Source of the DNA: Amycolatopsis vastitatis
GTDB taxonomy: Bacteria > Actinomycetota > Actinomycetes > Mycobacteriales > Pseudonocardiaceae
DNA length: 64,000 nucleotides
Assembly: GCF_002234595.1 (NCBI RefSeq)
Contig: NZ_NMUL01000005.1
Location: 186,001 to 250,000, forward strand
Reading direction: 5' to 3'
Made by a program: the position numbers and the translations under genes. The notes beneath the pieces were generated by a model that was not told the DNA's origin, made no database searches, and saw nothing but the letters and a program-made list of their open reading frames with translations. Positions 33,289 through 41,803 of this stretch are shown here, piece after piece. Positions within the stretch are counted from its first letter, which is position 1. Every line of letters begins with the position of its first letter.

Positions 33289-33948
33289 GTGAAGAGGCTT
33301 CTGGCGGGAGCGGCCGCGCTGGCCACCGCGTTCGTGCTGGCCGCGTGCTCCGGCGGAGGTGCGGCCGGCGGCTCGAACGCGGGTGGCGGGGCCGTCGCCG
33401 CGGGGACCGGCGGCGGGGCGCCGACCACGTCCAGCACCACTCCCGCGCCGACGACGTCCAGCACCACGCCGACACCGACGTCCGCGGCACCGACGACGCC
33501 GACCTCGAAGCCGGCGCCGACCAGCACCACGCCCAAGCCGAAGCCCAAGCCGAAGCCGCAACCGCAGCCCCCGGCGGACCCGGGTGTCCCGTGCGCGGCG
33601 GCGGCCGCGGCGGCGGGCACCGCCGCCTGCGTCGACATCTCGGCGCACAAGGCGTGGCTGCTGCAGGGCGGCAAGGTGATCTACGGGCCGGTGCCGATGC
33701 TGCCGGGCCGCAAGAGCAACCCGACGCCGACCGGCACGTTCAGCGTCATTTCGAAGGAAAAGATGCACCTGTCGAAGGAATTCGACAATGCGGAGATGCC
33801 GAACTCGGTGTTCTTCTACCCGGGCGACGCCTTCCACACGGGCAGCCTTTCGGTGTACTCGCACGGCTGCATCCACCTGTCGGCGGGCGCGTCCTTGAAG
33901 TTCTTCAACACGCTGCACGTCGGTGACGTGGTGCAGGTCGTTCCGTAA
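33289..33948 (+). CDS. lipoprotein L,D-transpeptidase (YkuD domain), copy 1
   Basis: A 219-residue lipoprotein with lipobox LAAC and a long Thr/Pro/Lys-rich linker. The C-terminal YkuD domain holds the catalytic SHGCIH motif and the partner histidine in AFHTGSL. It would form 3-3 peptidoglycan cross-links or attach proteins outside the membrane. GTG 33289 has a G-rich site upstream. A close paralogue lies at 37037, sharing KEKMHLS and FDNAEMPNSVFFY. The linker should let the enzyme reach across the wall. Confidence 0.87.
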   Translation: MKRLLAGAAALATAFVLAACSGGGAAGGSNAGGGAVAAGTGGGAPTTSSTTPAPTTSSTTPTPTSAAPTTPTSKPAPTSTTPKPKPKPKPQPQPPADPGVPCAAAAAAAGTAACVDISAHKAWLLQGGKVIYGPVPMLPGRKSNPTPTGTFSVISKEKMHLSKEFDNAEMPNSVFFYPGDAFHTGSLSVYSHGCIHLSAGASLKFFNTLHVGDVVQVVP

Positions 33949-34027
33949 CCGGCATCAAACAATCACTGACAGTAGGTCACGGTCAGATAAATTCACACGG
34001 CCGAGTGCAACTGGCCCCCCTGTTCCG

Positions 34028-34042
34028 GCGATAAGTGATCGC
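34028..34042. promoter_or_regulatory. candidate operator GCGAT-N5-ATCGC
   Basis: A short inverted repeat in the 111-bp gap upstream of the sorbosone-dehydrogenase-like gene, 17 bp before its ATG. It would sit in the 5' untranslated region or over the transcription start. Confidence 0.35.
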
Positions 34043-34059
34043 TTGGGAAGGGGGGCCAG

Positions 34060-36894
34060 ATGGCCTTGCGAAAACTTCGCACACTCCGTCACGCCTTGGT
34101 GGCGGCAGTCATGACCGGAGCGTTGCTGCCCGCCGTGTCCACGGGGGTGGCGTCGGCGGCAGCACTCCCGCAGGGGTTCGTCCTGCAGGACACGAGCGCC
34201 GGTCTGGGGAACGACGCACTCACCGACTTCGGCTACCTGCCGGACAACTCGACCATCGTCATCGGCAAGAGCGGCACCGTCCGTTGGTTGCCGGTGACCG
34301 GGACGGGCAAGACGATCGCCACGCTGCCGGTCCGCACCAACGAGGACCTCGGTCTCATCGGGCTGGCCATCGCGCCGGACTACGCGACGTCACACTCGAT
34401 CTACCTGACGCGCTCGATCAACCTCACCAGCGGGTTCGTCATGCGGCTCGCGCGGTTCACGGTCGCCGTCGACGCGGACGGCGCGCCGACCGGCCTGACC
34501 GGCGAGCAGACGCTGTTCGAAGTGCCGGGAGACTTCAACGTCCACGGCCTCGACACGGTCATCGCCGCCGCCGACGGGACGCTCTGGCTGTCGATCGGCG
34601 ACAACGGCGACTTCACCAAGGTGAACCCGATTTCGCTGCGGGCCCAGGACATCAACCAGCCGTACGGCAAGATCTTCCACCTCACGGCCGACGGCAACGG
34701 CGTGCCGTCCAACCCGTACTACGACGCGGCCAACCCCGGCTCGACCGCGAGCAAGGTGTTCGCCCGCGGGTTCCGCAACCCGTTCCGGTTCAGCATCGAC
34801 CCGAACCTCGGCCTGCCGGTCGCCGGTGACGTCGGCTTCAACTCCTGGGAAGAGATCGACGTCGTCCAGCGCGGCGGCAACCAGGGCTGGCCGTGCTGGG
34901 AAGGCACCCACCCGACCCCGGGCTACAGCGATCTCGCCGGCTGCGCCGGGGTGGCGAACCAGCCGCCGATCTACGAGTACCAGCACGGCGACGGCGTCAT
35001 GCAGGGCAACAGCGTCACCGGCGGCATCCTCTACAACGGATCCAGCTACCCGGCCGCCTACCGCGGGGTCTACTTCTTCGGCGACTACGCGAAGAACAAG
35101 ATCTGGACGTTGAAGTACGACGACCAGGGCCAGCTCACGCAGGCTCCGCAGAGCCCGCCGCCGTTCACCGACATCGGCGGCCCGGTGAAGTTCGGCGCGG
35201 CGCCGAACGGGGACATCGTCTACGCCGACATCAATGCCGGGAAGCTGCGCCGGCTGAGCTATTCGGCGGGCAACACGGTCCCGGTGGCGAACGCCACGTC
35301 CACCACCGACCCGGACACCCGGACCGTGACGTTCGACGGCTCCACGTCCGTCGACTACGACAACGACGTGCTGACCTACGACTGGGACTTCGGGGACGGG
35401 CAGGTCGCGGCCAACGCCGGACCGAAGGTGTCCCACGCCTACGCGGCGGGCACCGAGAAGTTCACCGCGACGCTGACCGTCCGGGACCAGTGGGGCGCCA
35501 CCGGCGCGACCACGATCGCGGTCGCGCCCGGCAACCACACCCCGGAGCTCACCTTCACCACGCCGGGCGACACGGCGACGTTCGCGGTGAAGCAGCAGGT
35601 CGACCTGAGCGCCACCGCGACCGACGCCGAAGACGGCGCGCTGCCGGTCACCTGGACCTCGGCGGTGCAGCACTGCCCGACCGAAGGGACCTGCCACCTG
35701 CACCCGGACGTGGGCGGGACCGGGGCGAGCTTCTCGGTGCCGTTCACCGCGCACCCGGACTCCCGGATGAAGTTCACCGCTTCGGTGACCGACAGCGCGG
35801 GTGTCACCACGTCCAAGACGTACACGGCCATGCCGCGACGGCACCAGCTCACCCTGGTCGGCACGCAGCCCGCGGTGCTGACGATCGCGATCGAGGGCGG
35901 TACCGGCACCAGCTCGGCGCAGGTCACCGAGGGTGCGACGTTCGACGTCAAGGCCGCGGGGACGGCCATCGACGGCGTCTCGCAGTTCACCGGCTGGCAG
36001 GGTGGTCCGGCGGACCCCACGTGGGTCATCACCGTCGGCACGACCGACATGACGCTGACGGCGAACTACGCGACCCCGATCGACCAGCGCTACAACGCCG
36101 ACCCGGCGTTGCAGGCGAAGCTCGGGGCGCCGACGGCGCCCGAGGTCACCGACGGCCCGGTCCACTACCGGGCCTACGCGAACGGACGGCTGTACTGGAG
36201 CGCCGTCGGCGGCACCAAGTACGTCACCGGGCCGGTGCTGGACAAGTACGTCGCCTTCGGCGGCAGCAACGTCCTCGGGCCGCCGACGAGCGACACGGCG
36301 ACGACCCCGGACGGCGTGGCGCAGTACAACCACTTCGTCAACAACGGCAACGTCGGTTCGATCTACTACACGGCCGCGACCGGTGCGCACGCGCTCTACG
36401 GTGAGATCCGGAAGAAGTGGGCGGCGCTCGACTACGAACGTGGCCTGGGCTACCCGACGTCCGACGAGGGTGGCACGCCGGACGGCGTCGGCCGCTACAA
36501 CCACTTCCTCAAGGGCACCAACGTCGGTTCGATCTATTACACGGCCGCGACCGGTGCGCACGCCATCTTCGGTGAGATCCGGAAGAAGTGGGCGGCGCTC
36601 GACTACGAACGTGGTCTCGGCTACCCGACCACCGACGAGCTCGGGACGCCGGACGGCCGTGGCCGCTACAACCACTTCAGCCTCGGCCACTCGATCTACT
36701 ACACGGTGGCGACCGGTGCGCACGCCGTGAAGGGCGAGATCCGGAAGCGGTGGGCGGCGCTCGGGTGGGAAGCGTCCTACCTGCACTACCCGAAGACCGA
36801 CGAGTACGTGACGAACGGGGTGTACCGCAGCGACTTCGAGGGCGGCTACATCACCTTCACCCTCTCGGGCGGGGCAGTCGACCGCCCTTGGTGA
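34060..36894 (+). CDS. secreted glucose/sorbosone dehydrogenase-like protein with PKD and LGFP repeats
   Basis: A 944-residue exported protein. The signal peptide ends near GVASAAA. A six-bladed GSDH propeller spans about 36-410 (NEDLGLIGLAIAPDY, WLSIGDNGD, ARGFRNPFRFSIDP, GGNQGWPCWEG). A PKD domain follows at about 412-500 (YDWDFGDGQVAANAG), then two beta domains. At least four LGFP-type units of about 54-57 residues end the protein (GEIRKKWAALDYERGLGYPT and variants). LGFP repeats anchor proteins to the actinobacterial wall. The enzyme would oxidise sugars, possibly with PQQ. GGAAGGGGGG precedes the ATG, and it is flanked by two L,D-transpeptidases. Confidence 0.85.
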   Translation: MALRKLRTLRHALVAAVMTGALLPAVSTGVASAAALPQGFVLQDTSAGLGNDALTDFGYLPDNSTIVIGKSGTVRWLPVTGTGKTIATLPVRTNEDLGLIGLAIAPDYATSHSIYLTRSINLTSGFVMRLARFTVAVDADGAPTGLTGEQTLFEVPGDFNVHGLDTVIAAADGTLWLSIGDNGDFTKVNPISLRAQDINQPYGKIFHLTADGNGVPSNPYYDAANPGSTASKVFARGFRNPFRFSIDPNLGLPVAGDVGFNSWEEIDVVQRGGNQGWPCWEGTHPTPGYSDLAGCAGVANQPPIYEYQHGDGVMQGNSVTGGILYNGSSYPAAYRGVYFFGDYAKNKIWTLKYDDQGQLTQAPQSPPPFTDIGGPVKFGAAPNGDIVYADINAGKLRRLSYSAGNTVPVANATSTTDPDTRTVTFDGSTSVDYDNDVLTYDWDFGDGQVAANAGPKVSHAYAAGTEKFTATLTVRDQWGATGATTIAVAPGNHTPELTFTTPGDTATFAVKQQVDLSATATDAEDGALPVTWTSAVQHCPTEGTCHLHPDVGGTGASFSVPFTAHPDSRMKFTASVTDSAGVTTSKTYTAMPRRHQLTLVGTQPAVLTIAIEGGTGTSSAQVTEGATFDVKAAGTAIDGVSQFTGWQGGPADPTWVITVGTTDMTLTANYATPIDQRYNADPALQAKLGAPTAPEVTDGPVHYRAYANGRLYWSAVGGTKYVTGPVLDKYVAFGGSNVLGPPTSDTATTPDGVAQYNHFVNNGNVGSIYYTAATGAHALYGEIRKKWAALDYERGLGYPTSDEGGTPDGVGRYNHFLKGTNVGSIYYTAATGAHAIFGEIRKKWAALDYERGLGYPTTDELGTPDGRGRYNHFSLGHSIYYTVATGAHAVKGEIRKRWAALGWEASYLHYPKTDEYVTNGVYRSDFEGGYITFTLSGGAVDRPW
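36355..36730 (+). repeat. tandem coding repeats encoding LGFP units
   Basis: A block containing GGTGAGATCCGGAAG recurs at 36400 and 36571, a 171-bp period, nearly identical over more than 60 bp. A shorter third copy begins about 36691 (162-bp period). High nucleotide identity implies recent duplication or gene conversion within the gene. Confidence 0.85.
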
Positions 36895-36911
36895 CGTCGA
36901 ACTGAACCCGG

Positions 36912-36954
36912 CACGGGCCGTCTCCGGAAACTTCCGGAGACGGCCCGTGTTTTT
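36912..36954 (+). terminator. intrinsic terminator after LGFP dehydrogenase gene
   Basis: A 16-bp perfect stem (CACGGGCCGTCTCCGG with its complement), 6-nt loop and five T residues. Confidence 0.93.
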
Positions 36955-37036
36955 GCGCCGAAGCGATCAACCTTCCCGTGGGGCCGCACGTCTTGGGTGG
37001 CAGTAAGCAGGAACCACGGATTCTGGGGGAACACAC

Positions 37037-37600
37037 ATGCGTATTCGGCGCGCGCTGATCGGTTTGTCCACTTTGGTCACCGCGGCGGTGCTGACCGCCT
37101 GCTCGGCGACGAGCGGGACCGGCGATGTCCGGCTGGCGGCCGACACCCCGTCGGCGCCTCAGGTCACGTCCACGCCGTCCACTTCGGCCACGTCCGCTCC
37201 GGCCCCGGCGAAGACCAAGGCGGCCCCGGCGAAACCGGTGATGGCGGACGGGGTGCCGTGCAAGATCACGGCGAAGGCCTGTGTGTCCCTTTCGGACAAG
37301 CAGGCTTGGCTGCTCGACGACGGAAAGATCGTCTACGGCCCGGTGAAGATCATGCCCGGCAAGAAGGGCAGCACGACCCCGCTGGGCACGTGGCAGGTGC
37401 TGTACAAGGAAAAGATGCACCTGAGCCACGAGTTCGACAACGCGGAGATGCCGAACTCGGTGTTCTTCTACAACGGCGTCGCGTTCCACGAAGGCAGCCT
37501 CAGCAAGTACTCGAACGGCTGCGTGCACCTGTCGAACGCGGCGTCGCTGAAGTTCTACACCTCCCTGCAGAAGGGCGACGAGGTCCAGGTCGTCAGCTGA
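37037..37600 (+). CDS. lipoprotein L,D-transpeptidase (YkuD), copy 2 with SNGC motif
   Basis: A 187-residue lipoprotein (lipobox LTAC) with an Ala/Pro/Thr/Lys linker shorter than in copy 1. The YkuD core matches copy 1, and the catalytic cysteine and the upstream histidine (AFHEGSL) are kept. The normal SHGCxH is SNGCVH here: His before Gly-Cys is replaced by Asn. This may alter activity or substrate choice. GGGGGA lies upstream of ATG 37037. Its stop overlaps the convergent dehydrogenase by 8 bp. Confidence 0.85.
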   Translation: MRIRRALIGLSTLVTAAVLTACSATSGTGDVRLAADTPSAPQVTSTPSTSATSAPAPAKTKAAPAKPVMADGVPCKITAKACVSLSDKQAWLLDDGKIVYGPVKIMPGKKGSTTPLGTWQVLYKEKMHLSHEFDNAEMPNSVFFYNGVAFHEGSLSKYSNGCVHLSNAASLKFYTSLQKGDEVQVVS

Positions 37601-39113
37601 ACAGGTCCGACGGCGTGGTCCCGGCCGCCGTCAGCGGCAGGCCGAGGGCGACGCGCTCGGTGAGCCACGGGCTCGGCCGGTAGCGCGGGTCGCCGGTGGC
37701 CGCGGCCAGGCCGCGCAGGATGCGCAGCACGACGTCGCCGCCGACGAGGTCGCCCCAGGCCAGCGGGCCGCGTGGGTAGCCGAGGCCGAGGCGGACCGCC
37801 GTGTCGATGTCCGCCGGGGTCGCCAGGTGCTGGCCCGCGATGAAGCACGCCGTGTTGACGATCGACGCCAGCAGCCGCTGCGCGATCGGGGCGGGCCCGT
37901 CGCGCACGACCGTCACCGGGTGGCCGGTCGCGGCCAGCGCGCCCCAGGCGGCGCGGCCCGCGGCCGGGTCGAGGCCGGCGTGCACGGACATCGTCAGGCG
38001 GCGTTCGTAGCCACCGAGCGGGTCGACGCCGGCGACGCGCTCCGGCGGCAGCCCGGCACGGACCGCGGCGTCCACTGTGGACTCGCCGTAGAGCGGCACG
38101 AGCAGGACCGCGTCCGGGTAGGCGTCGGACACCACCTGGACGCCGGCCGCGGTCAGCACCCGCGCGAGGTGCTCGTCCGCGGTGAACACCGGGCTCGACG
38201 GCTTCGGCGGCGCCGCGGGCTCCTCGTCGACCCGCTGCTGCCCGTCGACGTAGGAGTAGAAGCCTTCGCCGTTCTTGCGCCCGAACAGCCCGGCGGCCAC
38301 GCGCGGCCGGGTCAGCCACGACGGCCGCAGCCGCGGCTCGCCGTGGAAGCCGCTCCAGATGCTCTCCAGCACGGCGTGCGACACGTCGAGGCCGGTGAGG
38401 TCCAGCAGCTCGAACGGGCCGAGCTTCAGCCCGAGCACGTCACGGGCGACGCGGTCGACGTCGGCGGGTCCGGCCAGCGCCTCGGCGAGGATCTGCAGCG
38501 CCTCGGTGTTCAGGCCGCGGCCGGCGTGGTTGACCAGGAAACCGGGCGCGTCCTTCGCCAGCACCGGCTCGTGGCCCCAGCTCCGGACCAGTTCGAGCGC
38601 CTGGCCGGGCAGCCAGTCGTGCGTGCGGGCGCCGGGCACCACCTCGACCAGGCGCATCAGCGGCACCGGGTTGAAGAAGTGCAGGCCGACGAGCCTGCCG
38701 GGGTCGGCCAGTTCGGCGGCGATCTCGGTGACCGACAGGGAGCTGGTGTTCGTGGCGAAGATCGTCTCCTGTGGACAGACGCGCTCGAGGTCGGCGAACA
38801 GGGCCCGCTTCGTCCCGAGGTCTTCCCGCACGGCTTCGAGCACGAGGTCGACGCCGTCCGCGGGCGCGGCGGGCGCGTCCACCGGCACCAGCCGGCCCTT
38901 GACCACCTGCGGATCTTCGTCGAGCTTGCCCTTGGCGGCGAGCTTGTCGATCATCCCGCCGATGAACTCGACGGCCTTGGCGACGGCTTCGGGCTGGACG
39001 TCGGCCAGCTCGACGGTCACGCCCGCGGTCGCGGCGAGCTGGCCGATCCCGCGGCCCATCACCCCGGTCCCGATCACCCGGATCCTGCCGACCTTCCCGG
39101 CCCACCCCGTCAC
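37593..39113 (-). CDS. 3-hydroxyacyl-CoA dehydrogenase (two C-terminal domains)
   Basis: A 506-residue enzyme of the PaaH/PaaC type. The N-terminal Rossmann domain has VIGTGVMGRGIGQ and the catalytic-site segments TNTSSLSVTEIA and GLHFFNPVPLMRLVEVV. Two 3HCDH C-terminal domains follow (about 185-285 and 400-495), joined by a ~110-residue linker. It oxidises 3-hydroxyacyl-CoA with NAD, as in beta-oxidation or phenylacetate breakdown. GTG start. No thiolase or hydratase gene is adjacent. The TetR gene lies upstream on the same strand. Confidence 0.9.
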   Translation of the reverse strand: MTGWAGKVGRIRVIGTGVMGRGIGQLAATAGVTVELADVQPEAVAKAVEFIGGMIDKLAAKGKLDEDPQVVKGRLVPVDAPAAPADGVDLVLEAVREDLGTKRALFADLERVCPQETIFATNTSSLSVTEIAAELADPGRLVGLHFFNPVPLMRLVEVVPGARTHDWLPGQALELVRSWGHEPVLAKDAPGFLVNHAGRGLNTEALQILAEALAGPADVDRVARDVLGLKLGPFELLDLTGLDVSHAVLESIWSGFHGEPRLRPSWLTRPRVAAGLFGRKNGEGFYSYVDGQQRVDEEPAAPPKPSSPVFTADEHLARVLTAAGVQVVSDAYPDAVLLVPLYGESTVDAAVRAGLPPERVAGVDPLGGYERRLTMSVHAGLDPAAGRAAWGALAATGHPVTVVRDGPAPIAQRLLASIVNTACFIAGQHLATPADIDTAVRLGLGYPRGPLAWGDLVGGDVVLRILRGLAAATGDPRYRPSPWLTERVALGLPLTAAGTTPSDLFS

Positions 39114-39150
39114 GTCGTGCCGCCTTCCGCCGTTGGACTCTCGCCTCAGC

Positions 39151-39822
39151 CTAGAGGCCGACGAACTCCGCCATCCGCCTCGCCGAGTGGGCGAAGAACG
39201 CGTCGGCCGGGTCGACGCTGCCGACGTACTGGCCGAACAGGTCGAAGCTGATCGCGCCGAACAGCTGAGTCCACGCCATGAGCAGCCGGGCCACGGTTTC
39301 GGGGCCGGCGATGATCCCGAGGACCTTCGTGAGCGCCTCGGCCTGGGCGCGCAGTTCGGGCGCGACTTCGCCGTCGATCGCCCGTAGCTCGGTGTGCGTG
39401 AGCACCTTGACCAGGGCGAGCGCGACGCGGGCGGCCGGTACGACGGTGTCCTGCGGCGCCGCGTACCCGGGGATCGGCGAGCCGTAGATCAGCGCGTACT
39501 CGTGGGGGTGCGCGCGGGCCCAGTCGCGAGTTCCCTGCCAGATCGCCAGCCACCGGTCGCGGGGCGCGCCCTGACCGGGGTCCGCCTTCTCCGCCGCCTC
39601 GCCGATCGCGTTGTAGGCGTCGACGATCAGGTCGGTCAGCAGCCGGTCGCGGCTCGGGAAGTACCGGTACAGCGCGGACGACACCATGCCCAGCTCCCGG
39701 GCCACCGCGCGCAGCGAAAGCCCGTGCGCGCCGACCTCGGCGAGCTGGCGGCGGGCCTCGTCCTTGATCTCCTGGGTCAGTTCGGCGCGGGCACGTTCAC
39801 GTGCGGTGCGGGTGGCGGTCAT
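39151..39822 (-). CDS. TetR-family repressor
   Basis: A 223-residue regulator. The N-terminal TetR helix-turn-helix is at about 12-60 (SLRAVARELGMVSSALYRYF). The C-terminal domain resembles TetR_C-type WHG ligand domains (WARAHPHEYALIYGSPIPGY). ATG 39822 is chosen because longer starts run through the operator palindromes. It should repress itself and the divergent F420-type reductase through the two palindromes at 39863-39927. Confidence 0.87.
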   Translation of the reverse strand: MTATRTARERARAELTQEIKDEARRQLAEVGAHGLSLRAVARELGMVSSALYRYFPSRDRLLTDLIVDAYNAIGEAAEKADPGQGAPRDRWLAIWQGTRDWARAHPHEYALIYGSPIPGYAAPQDTVVPAARVALALVKVLTHTELRAIDGEVAPELRAQAEALTKVLGIIAGPETVARLLMAWTQLFGAISFDLFGQYVGSVDPADAFFAHSARRMAEFVGL

Positions 39823-39862
39823 GGCGATCAGTGTGCCACGACGAGAGCGGTGCACAAAACAG

Positions 39863-39927
39863 AGAGCACTGCTCTTGACACTGTGCTCGCGAAGGTGTTC
39901 ACTGCTCTTAACCGAGAGCACTGCTCT
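39863..39927. promoter_or_regulatory. two identical TetR operators flanking a divergent promoter
   Basis: The 13-bp perfect palindrome AGAGCACTGCTCT occurs at 39863-39875 and 39915-39927. TTGACA at 39875-39880 directly follows the first copy and TTCACT near 39899 is a possible -10, so one operator overlaps the -35 and the other the transcribed start. A half site CACTGCTCT lies between. Confidence 0.8.
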
Positions 39928-39947
39928 CCCAAACTTCGGAGGACACC

Positions 39948-40394
39948 ATGAACGAGACCCGCTACATCAAGCCGAAGAAGTCGACCAATGCCTTCAACGA
40001 GGTGGTCGCGAAGCTGACCAAGCTGGGGGTGAGCGTCTGGGGCAGCCGGGTGCTGACCGTCGTCGGCCGCAAGAGCGGCGAGCCGCGCTCGGTTCCGGTG
40101 AACCTGCTGACCGTCGACGGCGTCCGCTACCTCGTCGCCCCGCGTGGCGAGACGCAGTGGGTGCGCAACCTGCGCGCCGCCGGCCAGGGCACGCTGCGCG
40201 TCGGGCGCCGCGTCGAGACGTTCACTTTCCGCGAGCTGGGCCACGACGAGAAGCCGGGCATCCTCCGCGCCTACCTCAAGCGCTGGAAGTTCGAGGTCGG
40301 CGTGTTCTTCGACGGCGTCGACGCGAAGGCGTCCGACGAGAAGCTGCGCGAGATCGCGCCCGGTTACCCGATCTTCGAGATCTTCACGAAGTAG
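39948..40394 (+). CDS. F420-dependent deazaflavin nitroreductase (Ddn family)
   Basis: A 148-residue split-barrel protein with the Ddn/Rv3547 family features: N-terminal helix with YIKPKKSTNAFN, GRKSGEPRSVPVNLL in the F420 contact loop, and RGETQWVRNLRAAG. These enzymes use F420H2 to reduce quinones, nitro compounds or other xenobiotics. GGAGGACACC precedes the ATG. It is controlled by the divergent TetR repressor, presumably relieved by a xenobiotic or quinone. Confidence 0.85.
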   Translation: MNETRYIKPKKSTNAFNEVVAKLTKLGVSVWGSRVLTVVGRKSGEPRSVPVNLLTVDGVRYLVAPRGETQWVRNLRAAGQGTLRVGRRVETFTFRELGHDEKPGILRAYLKRWKFEVGVFFDGVDAKASDEKLREIAPGYPIFEIFTK

Positions 40395-40578
40395 GTTTGC
40401 GCCGGGTCGTCGCCGCGACCAGGACCACGCCGACGAGGAACGCGCCGAGCCCGATGAGGAACCACAGTTTCTGGCCGGTCATGAAGCTGCCGGTGATGAC
40501 GCCGATGCCCTGCAGCACCCAGACGGCGCCGACGAGCACGAGCACGACCCCGGCCGCGAGGGTGATCCACCGCTTCAT
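40384..40578 (-). CDS. small two-span membrane protein
   Basis: A 64-residue protein with two transmembrane helices (ITLAAGVVLVLVGAVWVLQG and LWFLIGLGAFLVGVVLVAAT) and a basic cytosolic tail ending RRKPTS. Its 3' end overlaps the convergent reductase gene by 11 bp. Function unknown. Confidence 0.65.
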   Translation of the reverse strand: MKRWITLAAGVVLVLVGAVWVLQGIGVITGSFMTGQKLWFLIGLGAFLVGVVLVAATTRRKPTS

Positions 40579-40648
40579 GCGCCCAGTCTAAGCACAGGGT
40601 CGCCGGGGACGTCGCGGTCGCCGGGCCGGTTAGGGCAGAGTTGCGGGC

Positions 40649-41803
40649 GTGCAGGACATCCGGGGGTCACTGAGGCGGCAGTCGCTGCTGGTCGCCCTGG
40701 TCTGCGTCGTCTGCGACGCCGCCCTGTTCATCCTGCGCAGCCCGTTCCGGGAGCTCGGCTGGCGTGCGTGGGTGGTGCTGCTGGCCGGGATCGGCGTCAA
40801 CGCGGCCCTCGCCGGGGCCGCGCGGTACTCCGGCTGGGTGGCGCTCGCGCACGCCGCGCTCTTCGCGGGCGCGCCACTGCTGCTCTGCACCTGCCAGGGG
40901 TACGTCGTCGGCAACAACTCCGGGCTGCTCATCGCCGGTTTCCGGGCCGGCGCCTGGCTGCGGCCGAAACCCGCCGTGCTCGCGCTCGGCGCGCTGCTCG
41001 CCGGTGTCACCGTCGGCTGCATCGCCGGGGGCGGCCGCACGGCCTCCGACTGGCGGCTGATCGCGATCAACGTCGGCGTGTCGGCGCTGCTGCCGTGGCT
41101 GGTCGGCCGGTACACGACCGCGCGGCGCGCCTACATCGCCGACCTCGAACGCGAAGCCGACGAACGCCGTCAGCACGAAGAGGAGGTCGTGCGCCGGGCC
41201 GTCACCGAGGAGCGCACGACGATCGCCCGCGACCTGCACGACGTCATCTCCCACCACGTCAGCGCCATCGGCGTGCACGCCGGCGCGGCCCGCCTCGGCC
41301 TGCCCGACGGCGACTCGCCGGTGCGGAAGTCCCTCGGCGCGGTCGAATCGGCGAGCCGGTCGGCGATGGCCGACCTGCGCCGTCTCCTCGACCTCCTGCA
41401 CGCCGAAACCACCGCCGCCCAACCCGGTCTGGACAACCTCGACGAGCTGGTCGAGACCGTCCGCGCGGCCGGCCTGCCGATCCGGCTGACCCTGCGCGGC
41501 GAACCCCGCGAACTGCCGGGCTCGCTCGACATCGCGCTGTACCGGATCGCGCAGGAGGCCCTCACCAACGCGCTGCGCCACGGCAAGGGCCCGGTCGAGG
41601 TGGAGCTGAACCACGGCCGCACCGAGGTCGTGCTCACGGTGACCAACGGGCTGCGGCCGGACCGCGGCCCGCAGAGCGAGCACGTGCACCGCGGCCTGGC
41701 GGGGATCCGCCAGCGCGTCACGCTGTTCGGCGGCCAGGTCTCCTACGGCCAGACCGGCGAGCACTGGCAGCTGCGCACGACTTTCCCGGTGGAGAGCACA
41801 TGA
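40649..41803 (+). CDS. two-component sensor histidine kinase (NarX/DesK type)
   Basis: A 384-residue kinase. Four to six N-terminal hydrophobic helices (about 10-150) form a sensor with little exposed loop. A HisKA_3 dimerisation helix carries the phospho-acceptor in RDLHDVISHHVSAIGVHA, and the HATPase domain has YRIAQEALTNALRHGKG and RGLAGIRQRV. The GTG at 40649 follows CAGAGT by 7 nt and may be leaderless. Its stop overlaps the response regulator start (ATGA). The signal is unknown. Confidence 0.88.
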   Translation: MQDIRGSLRRQSLLVALVCVVCDAALFILRSPFRELGWRAWVVLLAGIGVNAALAGAARYSGWVALAHAALFAGAPLLLCTCQGYVVGNNSGLLIAGFRAGAWLRPKPAVLALGALLAGVTVGCIAGGGRTASDWRLIAINVGVSALLPWLVGRYTTARRAYIADLEREADERRQHEEEVVRRAVTEERTTIARDLHDVISHHVSAIGVHAGAARLGLPDGDSPVRKSLGAVESASRSAMADLRRLLDLLHAETTAAQPGLDNLDELVETVRAAGLPIRLTLRGEPRELPGSLDIALYRIAQEALTNALRHGKGPVEVELNHGRTEVVLTVTNGLRPDRGPQSEHVHRGLAGIRQRVTLFGGQVSYGQTGEHWQLRTTFPVEST

